A stretch of 64,000 bases of DNA from Chryseobacterium shigense (GTDB lineage: Bacteria > Bacteroidota > Bacteroidia > Flavobacteriales > Weeksellaceae): positions 186,001-250,000 of the forward strand of contig NZ_FTNY01000005.1 in NCBI RefSeq assembly GCF_900156575.1, written 5' to 3'. Position 1 is the stretch's first letter. Each line of letters starts with the position of its first letter. The notes below the pieces were generated by a model, which saw nothing but the letters and a program-made list of their open reading frames with translations, was not told the DNA's origin and did not search any database. A program made the position numbers and the translations under genes. Of the stretch, positions 43,235 to 51,239 are shown one piece after another.

Positions 43235-46015
43235 TTAATGACCAACCTGAACCAGCTCTTTAATAGGGGGAGCGAATTTAGTCAGGTCAATGCCTTCAAC
43301 AGCAGCCTTATATTCTTCAATATTAGGAATTCTTCCGATGATGGCAGAAAGTACAACAACCGGAGTTGAAGCCAATAAAGATTCTCCTTTTTTACGTTCA
43401 GAATCCTCAACTACTCTTCCCTGGAAAAGACGGGTAGAAGTGGCCAATACGGTATCTCCTTTAGCTGCTTTCTCCTGATTACCCATGCAAAGGTTACAGC
43501 CAGGACGCTCAAGATACATCATGTTTTTGTACTCAACACGGGCTTCCCCTTTAGGAGCCTTATCGTCAAATTCGAAGCCTGAATATTTTTCTAAAAATTC
43601 CCAGTCTCCTTCCGCTTTTAATTCATCAATGATATTATAGGTGGGAGCAGCTACGACAAGAGGAGCGTTGAATTCTACCTTCCCTTGTTGCTTTTCAATA
43701 TTTCTAAGCATTTGAGAAACGATTTTTAAATCTCCTTTGTGAACCATACAAGATCCAACAAAACCAAGATCTACTTTTTTCTCACCTCCATAGAAAGAAA
43801 GGGTTCTGATGGTATCGTGAGTATATCTCTTGGAAACATCATCATTGTTTACATCCGGGTCAGCAATCATAGGTTCTACGATGATATCAAGATCTACCAC
43901 TACTTCAGCATAATATTTAGCATTGGCATCCGGAGTTAAAGCTGGTTTTTCACCAGATCTGATTTCAGCGATTCTCTTATTCGCTTTATCAATTAATCCC
44001 TGAAGAACCTGGTTGTGATTATCCATGCCTTTGTTGATCATAATCTGGATTCTGCCTTTTGCAATTTCCAATGATTCAATAAGTGTTTCGTCTTCAGAAA
44101 TGTTGATAGAAGCTTTTGCTTTCATTTCAGCAGTCCAGTCTGTAAAGGTAAAGGCCTGGTCAGCAGGAAGTGTTCCGATGTGAACCTCAATGATTCTACC
44201 CTGGAATACGTTTTCTCCGCCAAACTGCTTCAGCATCTGAGCTTGGGTAGCATGAACCACATCACGGAAATCCATGTGCTCTTTCATATCTCCTTTAAAC
44301 GTCACTTTTACAGATTCAGGGATTGGCATTGAAGCTTCACCGGTAGCCAGTGCAAGAGCAACCGTTCCGGAGTCTGCTCCGAAAGCAACTCCTTTAGACA
44401 TTCTTGTGTGAGAGTCACCACCAATGATGATCGCCCACTCGTCAATTGTAATATCGTTCAGAACTTTGTGAATAACGTCCGTCATCGCGTGATATTCACC
44501 TTTCGGGTCACGGGCTGTGATCAAACCGAATTCGTTCATGAATTTCATTAGTTTTGGAATATTGGCCTGCGCTTTTTTATCCCAAACAGAAGCCGTATGA
44601 CAACCTGATTGGTATGCACCGTCAACAATTGGGGAAATGACCGTTGCTGCCATTGATTCAAGCTCCTGGGCAGTCATAAGACCTGTCGTATCCTGAGATC
44701 CAACGATGTTTACTTCTACACGAACATCAGAACCAGCATGTAATACTTTTCCTGGAGTGGTTCCAACGGCATTTCTGTTGAATATTTTTTCTACTGCGGT
44801 AAGACCTTGTCCTTCGTGAGAAATTTCTTTTGAAGGAGCAAAAACAAGGGGTGTTTCTATTCCTAAAAGTTTCGCAGCAAATGTTTGTAATTTTTTACCG
44901 AATACAATAGCATAGGATCCGCCAGCTTTAATGAATTCCATTTTCTGAGGCGTGAATGCCTTAGCAATGTCAATCAGCTCCTGGTCGCCATTGTATAATT
45001 TTTTTGTTTTTGTATTGATGGTAAGAACTGTTCCTGTAGCTACAGAGTATGCTTCTTCCAGAATCGGCTCTCCTGCTTCGTTACGAATCGGCTCTCCATT
45101 TTCATCAAGTTTTTTTACCCAGTTTTTAAGGTCAAGACCAATACCACCGGTAACGTCCACTGTAGTAAGGAAAATCGGAGAAATACCGTTGGTTCCTCCA
45201 ACAATTGGAGCAATATTTACGAAAGGAATGTAAGGGCTAGCCTGTTTTCCGGTCCATAAAGCCACGTTGTTTACCCCTGACATTCTGGATGAACCTACAC
45301 CCATCGTACCTTTTTCAGCAATAAGCATGACGCTTGCGTCGGGATGCTGAGCCTGTAAAGCTTTGATTTCTTCCTGTGCCTGAGGCGTGATCATGCATTT
45401 TCCGTGAAGTTCACGGTCTGATCTTGAGTGCGCCTGATTCCCCGGAGAAAGTAAATCGGTTGAGATATCCCCTTCACCAGCGATAAATGTAACTACTTTC
45501 ACTTCTTCAGCAACTTCGGGAAGTTTTGTGAAGAATTCCGCTTTTGCGTAGCTTTCAATGATTTCTTTTGCGATCGCATTACCGCTATTGAATGCTTCCT
45601 TTAGACGGTTGGTATCAGCATCATAAAGGAAAACCTGTGTCTTAAGAACGTTGGCCGCTTCTTTAGCAATAGATGCATTATCACCTAAAGCAAGATCCAA
45701 TAATACTTTAATGGAAGGACCTCCTTTCATGTGAGATAATAATTCAAAAGCAAAAGCCGGTGATATTTCTTCTACTACGGATTCACCGAGAATGATCTCT
45801 TTTAAAAACTGAGCTTTCACACCTGCTGCACTGGTTGTTCCCGGTAAGGTGTTGTAAATGAAAAACTGAAGAGAATCCGGTCGGTCTGCATTACCTGAAT
45901 CTTTAATCTGTGTAATGATTTCGCTTAGTAATTCAGCACCATCAATTGGCTTTGGATGAAGCCCCTGGTTTTTTCTTTCTTCAATCTCTTGGATATAATC
46001 CTGATACATATTCAT
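43235..46015 (-). CDS. acnB: AcnB-type aconitase / 2-methylisocitrate dehydratase
   Basis: Bifunctional AcnB-type enzyme of 926 residues, carrying the N-terminal HEAT-like domain (about residues 1-160) that distinguishes AcnB from other aconitases. Family segments are GKCMITPQAQEEIKALQAQHPDASVMLIAEKGTMGVGSSRMSGVN, IIGGDSHTRMSKGVAFGADSGTVALALATG and FVGSCMVHKGDLKIVSQ. The cluster Cys pair is in RPGCNLCMGNQEKAAKGD. The enzyme interconverts citrate and isocitrate and can act in the 2-methylcitrate cycle. The long leader upstream contains a palindrome and a short reading frame (see those entries). Terminated before the second aconitase. Confidence 0.95.
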   Translation of the reverse strand: MNMYQDYIQEIEERKNQGLHPKPIDGAELLSEIITQIKDSGNADRPDSLQFFIYNTLPGTTSAAGVKAQFLKEIILGESVVEEISPAFAFELLSHMKGGPSIKVLLDLALGDNASIAKEAANVLKTQVFLYDADTNRLKEAFNSGNAIAKEIIESYAKAEFFTKLPEVAEEVKVVTFIAGEGDISTDLLSPGNQAHSRSDRELHGKCMITPQAQEEIKALQAQHPDASVMLIAEKGTMGVGSSRMSGVNNVALWTGKQASPYIPFVNIAPIVGGTNGISPIFLTTVDVTGGIGLDLKNWVKKLDENGEPIRNEAGEPILEEAYSVATGTVLTINTKTKKLYNGDQELIDIAKAFTPQKMEFIKAGGSYAIVFGKKLQTFAAKLLGIETPLVFAPSKEISHEGQGLTAVEKIFNRNAVGTTPGKVLHAGSDVRVEVNIVGSQDTTGLMTAQELESMAATVISPIVDGAYQSGCHTASVWDKKAQANIPKLMKFMNEFGLITARDPKGEYHAMTDVIHKVLNDITIDEWAIIIGGDSHTRMSKGVAFGADSGTVALALATGEASMPIPESVKVTFKGDMKEHMDFRDVVHATQAQMLKQFGGENVFQGRIIEVHIGTLPADQAFTFTDWTAEMKAKASINISEDETLIESLEIAKGRIQIMINKGMDNHNQVLQGLIDKANKRIAEIRSGEKPALTPDANAKYYAEVVVDLDIIVEPMIADPDVNNDDVSKRYTHDTIRTLSFYGGEKKVDLGFVGSCMVHKGDLKIVSQMLRNIEKQQGKVEFNAPLVVAAPTYNIIDELKAEGDWEFLEKYSGFEFDDKAPKGEARVEYKNMMYLERPGCNLCMGNQEKAAKGDTVLATSTRLFQGRVVEDSERKKGESLLASTPVVVLSAIIGRIPNIEEYKAAVEGIDLTKFAPPIKELVQVGH

Positions 46016-46027
46016 AATAATAGAAGT

Positions 46028-46045
46028 CTTTTAAAATTTTAAAAG
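46028..46045. promoter_or_regulatory. 18-bp perfect palindrome before acnB
   Basis: CTTTTAAAATTTTAAAAG reads the same on both strands and ends 12 bases before the acnB start codon. It may be an operator or an RNA stem in the leader that masks the translation start. No regulator is identified. Confidence 0.45.
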
Positions 46046-46095
46046 TAGAGCCTGTACTGTTATTCTAAACAGGGTTATAAATTACAATAAAACAT

Positions 46096-46140
46096 TTAAA
46101 GTTGCCGCAGCAAAACGACTATAGTAATAAACAACATCAT
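46096..46140 (-). CDS. Putative acnB leader peptide rich in branched-chain residues
   Basis: A short frame on the minus strand encodes MMLFITIVVLLRQL and stop; eight of the 14 residues are Leu, Ile or Val. It is preceded by a strong AAGGAGG with a spacing of three or six bases to the two Met codons, unusual here because neighbouring genes have no clear Shine-Dalgarno sequence. It lies about 80 bases upstream of acnB in its leader. The design resembles an amino-acid attenuator. Coding is not proven because the frame is short. Confidence 0.5.
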   Translation of the reverse strand: MMLFITIVVLLRQL

Positions 46141-46327
46141 CTACCTCCTTAAAAAATGCGAGATAATGTTCAGTTTCGAAGTGAAGTATAGATGATCTCT
46201 AATAGAAGTGTACGTAGTTTACCTGCGGTTTGTCCTGTTGAAAAAACTCTCTTTGGGTAAGATTTATACACCTTTTTGACAGCATGACTGCCAGAAATTA
46301 TATCTCCAAAACGTTTTTAGATTATCA

Positions 46328-46354
46328 AACACTTAAAAAGTGTTCCCAAATTTA
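46328..46354 (-). promoter_or_regulatory. Probable acnB promoter and leader hairpin
   Basis: TAAATTTG (complement of 46347-46354) is a -7 motif. It would start a leader of about 325 bases that begins with the hairpin AACACTT / AAGTGTT (46328-46344). No TTG -33 element is visible at the right spacing. The rest of the leader (46141-46327) shows a few weak stems. Confidence 0.45.
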
Positions 46355-46410
46355 CGGATTTTTAATATTTTTTATAGGCTAAATTATTTAGATTCTTTAT
46401 AAATATGATT

Positions 46411-46441
46411 TTGATAATTTCTATTTTTGGCCGTAGTTTTG
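46411..46441 (+). promoter_or_regulatory. Promoter of the WG-repeat gene
   Basis: TTG at 46411-46413 and TAGTTTTG at 46434-46441, spaced by 20 bases, match the flavobacterial consensus. The expected transcription start is about 46447, which supports the start codon at 46458. Confidence 0.65.
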
Positions 46442-46457
46442 CACGCAAATGGTGAAT

Positions 46458-47228
46458 ATGAAAAATATCCTGAATTTTTTGTGCGTATTTATGTCGATTT
46501 TCATTTTTTCACAGGCGAAATCTGTGAAGAAATTACCGGCTAAAAACGTATCGAAAACTATTATAAAGAAAGCGCCTGCTGTGGCTAAATCAAATCCTGA
46601 TCTGGTCATCATTCATCAGGATCTCCCGGTGCTGATTCCTAAAAAAGAGAATGGAAACTTTGGATATGTCAATCAGAATGGAAAATTCATCATTAAACCG
46701 GAGTATCATATTGCTGTCTTTTTTTATGAAGATTGTAATCTTTTGAACTCTCCGAATCAAAAAGTACGAAAATTTGGAACCGACGACTATGCAACAGTAG
46801 AAAAAGATATGATCTCTTACCGGGTTGACAAAACAGGGAAAAGGGTGTATCAGTTTAAAGATTCGGATCTCGGAAAGTGTAAGTTTGGAGACTATAAGCA
46901 GCAACTTTATCAGGCTTATGTTTTAAATGGCTTTTACGGAGTCATTGAAAAAGCAACATTCGTGAATGCATCAGACTACAGGGACTACAAAATTTATCCT
47001 CAGTACCAATATCTATACATCATGGAAGGCGACGATACCACCAATCCAATGATTGTAGCCTCCCATAACGACAGCTTTGGAGTGATTGATGTCAATAATA
47101 AAGTGATCATTCCTTTTGAGTATTCCAACATCAAAAGAAATTTCAGCTGGAAACTGGGAAGAATGTTTGAAGTCACAAAAGATGGTAAAAACTATTATTA
47201 TATTGATGTAAGAAATAAGACGTATTAA
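46458..47228 (+). CDS. WG-repeat secreted protein
   Basis: Exported protein of 256 residues with an N-terminal signal peptide (MKNILNFLCVFMSIFIFSQ). It contains WG-type repeats: KKENGNFGYVNQNGKFIIKPEY at about residues 58-79, and the later NDSFGVIDVNNKVIIPFEY, plus a degenerate one between. WG repeats form beta-rich binding folds in cell-surface proteins; the target is unknown. The start follows the promoter described; an ATG nine bases upstream lies almost at the transcription start. Confidence 0.8.
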   Translation: MKNILNFLCVFMSIFIFSQAKSVKKLPAKNVSKTIIKKAPAVAKSNPDLVIIHQDLPVLIPKKENGNFGYVNQNGKFIIKPEYHIAVFFYEDCNLLNSPNQKVRKFGTDDYATVEKDMISYRVDKTGKRVYQFKDSDLGKCKFGDYKQQLYQAYVLNGFYGVIEKATFVNASDYRDYKIYPQYQYLYIMEGDDTTNPMIVASHNDSFGVIDVNNKVIIPFEYSNIKRNFSWKLGRMFEVTKDGKNYYYIDVRNKTY

Positions 47229-47440
47229 TGGCGATTGGCTTCTGGCGGCTGGAATCTAGCTTTTGGCTTTTTGAAATGCGGAGAGAATGAATCTTTAACG
47301 GTTAAAATCTCACAGATCAGACAAATTGAGCAGATCTATATAATCAAACTAACTTCTATAACTCAAATCCCGCACCTCATATCTCAAACCCCCGAAAAGC
47401 GTATCCCAAAACCCGTATTTTTTTTGTAATTTCGCGGCTG
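47229..47440. repeat. Intergenic micro-repeat stretch
   Basis: The sequence after the WG gene is made of short degenerate units (TGGCTTCTGGCGGCTGG, then TAGCTTTTGGCTTTTT, and further on CCTCATATCTCAAACCCC-like units). The open frame at 47235-47429 across it is an artefact of these repeats. No gene is supported. A TAATTTCG motif at 47427-47434 may be the -7 motif of the riboswitch unit. Confidence 0.4.
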
Positions 47441-47516
47441 AAATAAAGGGGTGCTGTAACAGGCTGAGATTATACCCAATGAACCTGGAACGGATAATGC
47501 CGTTTAGGGAAATTTG
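47441..47516 (+). promoter_or_regulatory. TPP riboswitch of a TonB receptor gene
   Basis: The aptamer shows GGGGTGC, GGCTGAGAT, ACCC, GAACCTGGAACGGATAATGCCG and TAGGGA, all TPP-riboswitch landmarks. P1 is short (AAAT with ATTT). In the leader beyond, TTCATT (47611-47616) can pair with AATGAA (47636-47641) over the start codon at 47637, and CCCCTTT (47602-47608) can pair with AAAGGGG (47445-47451) in the aptamer. This repeats, more weakly, the translational design of the thi operon. Confidence 0.92.
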
Positions 47517-47517
47517 A

Positions 47518-47597
47518 AAATGTACCAATGGAACCGTATAACAATATACCAATCTCATTGCTAGACTGTTAAATTAGTAAATTGCTACATTATTTAA
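47518..47597. repeat. Degenerate intergenic repeat, TGTAACAATGTA family, copy 2
   Basis: Units such as ATGTACCAATGGA, TATAACAATATACCAAT, TCATTGCTAGACTG and AATTGCTACATT resemble the complement of the array at 5477-5545. Here it lies inside the leader between the TPP aptamer and the receptor start. Confidence 0.5.
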
Positions 47598-47636
47598 TCC
47601 GCCCCTTTTATTCATTAAATTTTAAAGATTTATAGA

Positions 47637-49775
47637 ATGAAAGGATTATTTTTTTTAGGGCTTACTGTAGGCTCTGTAGCCTTTATCCAGGCTCAAAATA
47701 AGGATTCCCTGAAAATCAGGGAAATTGAAGCAGTCAATTTTACCAAAAGACTTCCCGTTGCTAAGGAAATTATCAATGTGCAGAAGGATATTGACAGCAG
47801 AAATCTAGGTCAGGATCTTCCGATCCTTTTGAAAAATCAAACCTCTATTATCTCTACTTCTGATGCCGGAAACGGAGTCGGATACACAGGATTCAGAATC
47901 CGTGGAGTGGCTGGGAAAGGAATCAATGTGATGATGAACGGTGTTCCTTACAACGATTCTGAAAGTCAGGGGACGTTTTTCGTGAATGTTCCGGATCTTA
48001 CGAGTTCTGCTTCACAGATCGTTATTCAGAGAGGGGTGGGAACTTCCAATAATGGGGTTTCTGCGTTTGGAGCAAGCATCAACGTGATTTCCAGGGAGCC
48101 GGATGAGAAAATGTATTTTAAAACAGATGACAGTTATGGCTCATTCAATACCTATAAATATTCTGCTGAGGCAGGTTCCGGGAAATTCTGGAAAAACAGG
48201 CTTTCGGTAATGGGAAGGTATACCCGCATTCATTCGGACGGATATATAGACCGAGCTTCTTCCAACCTGGATTCTTATAATTTCACCGCATTATTTGAAG
48301 AAGGAAACACGAGAATTCGTCTGATGGCTTTCGGAGGAAAAGAGAAGACTTATCAGGCCTGGAACGGAATTGACCGACCAACGTGGCAGACCACTCCAAA
48401 ATTCAATTATTCAGGACAATATACAGATCTTTTCACAGGAGAAGAGAAGTTCTACGATAATGAAACAGACAATTACAGACAAAATCATTATCAGCTTTTA
48501 TGGGAACAGAAATTTAGTGATAACTGGAGTTTAGAAACTACTTTCCACTATACGAAAGGAAGAGGATATTATGAAAATTATAAAAGAGTAGATGAAACGG
48601 ATGAAGAGGCTACCCATTATTCCAATTATAATTTACCCGTACCGATCGTGAATGGATCTGCTGTAGAGCAGACTGATTTTATCAGAAAAAAATGGTTGGA
48701 TAATGATTTTTACGGAGCCGTTTCCACATTGTATGGAAAACTGGAAAATGTAGACCTTAATTTTGGGGTAGTGGCTAACCAATATTACGGCAGACACTTT
48801 GGGAATGTTACAGGTGTTTATTTTCCACAGGTAAATGAATATGAATACTACAGAAACCGTTCTGTAAAAACTGAGGTGGCGGGTTTTGCCAAGGCTTTGT
48901 GGAGAACGGGTGAGCATTTTGAATTCTTCGGAGATCTTCAGCTCAGAAATATTGATTATAATACAAGAATTCTGACTGCCGGAGACGGAGAAGGCGGTAA
49001 TCTTAATAAAAACTGGCTTTTCTTTAACCCAAAAGCTGGGGTCAACTATAAGATAGGAAGCGGAAAAGTATTTCTTTCCTACGCACATGCCCAACGTGAA
49101 CCGAATAGAGATGACTTAATGAGCGATAATGAAGTGAAAGCTGAAAAGCTTCACGATTTTGAAGCCGGGATTGAAAAGCAATTCGGGATTTTATCGATAA
49201 CTGCGAATTTATATTATATGTACTACGTCAATCAGTTAGTGTTGAACGGACAATTGAATAATGTAGGGGCATTTATCAGAACCAATTCGGGAAAGAGCTA
49301 CAGAAGAGGAGTTGAAATCGGAGCGTTGGCTAAGATTTCAAAGCAATGGGAAATCACCGGAAATGTCAGTCTCAGCCAGAACCGAAATCTTGATTTCAAT
49401 ATTAAAAATAAGGGAACCCTTCAGAGCCTGGGAGATACCGAAATATCATTCTCTCCCAATGTGATTGCCAATCTTGGACTGAAGTTTAATCCCAACAAAA
49501 ATTTCCAGTTTGCTTTGATGAACCAGTATGTAGGAAAGCAATATCTGGATAACACCGGGAACAAAAATCTGGAAGTGAAAGATTATTTTCTGACAGATTT
49601 CAATGCGCAATACCAATTTAAAATCGCCAATAATGATATTGCATTAAAATTGCTGGTGAATAACCTTTTGAATAAAAAGTATGTAAATAATGGAGCAGTT
49701 TACGATGGTGATCCCTACTATTTTTCACAGGCAGGAACTAATTTTATGTTCGGGATCAGTTGGAAAATTCAATAA
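47637..49775 (+). CDS. TonB-dependent receptor under TPP control, probable thiamine-related uptake
   Basis: Outer-membrane receptor of 712 residues with an N-terminal signal (KGLFFLGLTVGSVAFIQAQ). The plug domain has LKIREIEAVNFTKRLPVAKE, GYTGFRIRGVAGKGINVMMNGVPYNDSESQGTFFVNVPDL and VQRGVGTSNNGVSAFGASINVISRE; a barrel follows, ending in a Phe-Gly-Ile-Ser-Trp-Lys strand. The TPP riboswitch in the leader means expression should drop when TPP is plentiful, so import of thiamine or a precursor is the best inference. A terminator follows about 60 bases after the stop. Confidence 0.9.
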   Translation: MKGLFFLGLTVGSVAFIQAQNKDSLKIREIEAVNFTKRLPVAKEIINVQKDIDSRNLGQDLPILLKNQTSIISTSDAGNGVGYTGFRIRGVAGKGINVMMNGVPYNDSESQGTFFVNVPDLTSSASQIVIQRGVGTSNNGVSAFGASINVISREPDEKMYFKTDDSYGSFNTYKYSAEAGSGKFWKNRLSVMGRYTRIHSDGYIDRASSNLDSYNFTALFEEGNTRIRLMAFGGKEKTYQAWNGIDRPTWQTTPKFNYSGQYTDLFTGEEKFYDNETDNYRQNHYQLLWEQKFSDNWSLETTFHYTKGRGYYENYKRVDETDEEATHYSNYNLPVPIVNGSAVEQTDFIRKKWLDNDFYGAVSTLYGKLENVDLNFGVVANQYYGRHFGNVTGVYFPQVNEYEYYRNRSVKTEVAGFAKALWRTGEHFEFFGDLQLRNIDYNTRILTAGDGEGGNLNKNWLFFNPKAGVNYKIGSGKVFLSYAHAQREPNRDDLMSDNEVKAEKLHDFEAGIEKQFGILSITANLYYMYYVNQLVLNGQLNNVGAFIRTNSGKSYRRGVEIGALAKISKQWEITGNVSLSQNRNLDFNIKNKGTLQSLGDTEISFSPNVIANLGLKFNPNKNFQFALMNQYVGKQYLDNTGNKNLEVKDYFLTDFNAQYQFKIANNDIALKLLVNNLLNKKYVNNGAVYDGDPYYFSQAGTNFMFGISWKIQ

Positions 49776-49832
49776 TCGGCACAATAATTTGCCGAACAGG
49801 TTTTAATACATTCAATTTTATATCTATTTATC

Positions 49833-49859
49833 AAAAGACTGTTTCGGCAGTCTTTTTTT
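49833..49859 (+). terminator. Rho-independent terminator
   Basis: Stem AAGACTG / CAGTCTT with a TTTCGG loop and a T-run, following the TPP-controlled receptor gene. Confidence 0.85.
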
Positions 49860-49913
49860 ATATCCGACAAATCTCTTCAAAAAGTCATGAAAAAATTATA
49901 AATTTGCTGCCAA

Positions 49914-50666
49914 ATGAATATTTCAGCTTACATTTTAGAATATCTGAAACAATTTGGAACTGTGACGGTTCCGGGCTTCGGTATGTTTTCGCTTAAAAAC
50001 TCCAAGGCAATTATTAATTCTGAGAACGGAAGCATCCTTCCGCCGGCAAGCGAGATTGTTTTTGCCGTGGATTATGAAATACAGTCTGACGAGCTGGCCG
50101 CTTTTATTGCAGCACAGAAACAGATGTCTCTGGAGGCTTCCAAAAGTGATCTGAAAATCCAGACCGATTTTTGGAAGAAAAAACTCCAGGCAGATCAGGT
50201 CCTGGAAATTCAGAATCTTGGAATCATCACTATTGAAAATGATACAGCCCATTTCAAAGGGAAAAGAATCGAATCGGGACATCCGGATTTCTATGGACTC
50301 GAAGAAATAAGACTTTCGGATATCAATAACGGAGAAAAGGTCAGTACCACTGTAAACCGGGAAAAAGACTATAAATTCAAAAAATCAATTCTTTGGATTT
50401 TCCTGCTTGCTGTTCCTGTTTTGGGAATTGTTTACCTCGCATTGACCCAACAAGAACTTCTTTTCGGAAAAAAATCTTTTGATCAGGTTTCCGTACAGAC
50501 TTCTACCCACAGAATTGTAAAGGATACCATAAAGGTGATGGTTCACGGCCCTGAAACTGCGGTTTCAGATTCCCTGAAAAAAGATTCATTATCAAAACCA
50601 GCCGGGAAAGGTAGTAAACCAGCTCCTGCATCTCAAAACAACACTAAGACTCAATGGCAAAAATAA
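49914..50666 (+). CDS. HU-CCDC81-domain membrane protein
   Basis: A 250-residue protein with an HU/CCDC81-like region at the N-terminus (about residues 1-60, ISAYILEYLKQFGTVTVPGFGMFSLKNSKA) and a second such domain (about residues 70-125). One membrane helix follows at about residues 157-177 (SILWIFLLAVPVLGIVYLAL), then a short Ser/Lys/Pro-rich tail. Related Bacteroidota proteins often end in a SPOR peptidoglycan-binding domain; none is visible here. Suggested roles in the family concern DNA or cell-division functions at the membrane, but evidence is limited. It overlaps the thioesterase gene by 13 bases. Confidence 0.75.
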   Translation: MNISAYILEYLKQFGTVTVPGFGMFSLKNSKAIINSENGSILPPASEIVFAVDYEIQSDELAAFIAAQKQMSLEASKSDLKIQTDFWKKKLQADQVLEIQNLGIITIENDTAHFKGKRIESGHPDFYGLEEIRLSDINNGEKVSTTVNREKDYKFKKSILWIFLLAVPVLGIVYLALTQQELLFGKKSFDQVSVQTSTHRIVKDTIKVMVHGPETAVSDSLKKDSLSKPAGKGSKPAPASQNNTKTQWQK

Positions 50667-51205
50667 AAAAAGCGTCAGAATCCCTGACCATCATGACCAA
50701 TATTGTTCTTCCGAACGAAACCAATTCTTTAAGAAACCTTTTCGGAGGTGAGCTTTTGGCAAAAATGGACCGTTGTGCCTCCATTTCTGCAGCCAGACAC
50801 TGTGAAAGAAGAGTCGTGACGGCATCTGTAAATCACGTTTCCTTTAATCATCCGATTCCTGAAGGAGGAGTCGTAGTTCTGGAATCCAAAGTATCCAGAG
50901 CGTTCTCTACTTCAATGGAGGTATATGTAGATGTTTGGTTGGATGACCCGATCAATCAGAAGAAAATCCATACCAATGAAGGAATCTACACGTTCGTTGC
51001 GGTAGATGAATTCAACCGTCCTATTCCTATCCCGGATATGATCCCGGAAACTGAAGAAGAAAAGCTGAGACATGCTGCGGCGATCAGAAGAAAAGAGCTT
51101 TCTCTTATCCTTTCCGGAAGAATGAAACCTCTTGACTCTGTAGAGCTTAAAAAATTGTTCCAGGAGCCGGAAGAAACAAAGGATTCAAAGAAGGATAAAA
51201 AGTAA
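50654..51205 (+). CDS. Acyl-CoA thioesterase (hotdog fold, YciA type)
   Basis: A 183-residue hotdog-fold acyl-CoA hydrolase. The conserved segments are VLPNETNSLRNLFGGELLAKMDRCASISAARH (with the Asn/Asp active region), VTASVNHVSFNHPIPEG and YTFVAVDEFNRPIPIP. It resembles YciA/BACH enzymes that hydrolyse acyl-CoA to free acid and CoA. It overlaps the HU-CCDC81 gene by 13 bases, so translation is probably coupled, without an obvious functional link. Confidence 0.9.
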   Translation: MAKIKKASESLTIMTNIVLPNETNSLRNLFGGELLAKMDRCASISAARHCERRVVTASVNHVSFNHPIPEGGVVVLESKVSRAFSTSMEVYVDVWLDDPINQKKIHTNEGIYTFVAVDEFNRPIPIPDMIPETEEEKLRHAAAIRRKELSLILSGRMKPLDSVELKKLFQEPEETKDSKKDKK

Positions 51206-51239
51206 AATCACGGTTTATATAATCATTCGTGTTTAAATT

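Noticed and set aside
47235..47429. 64-codon frame after the WG-repeat gene
   Set aside because: Lies in degenerate micro-repeats and has no protein-like pattern.
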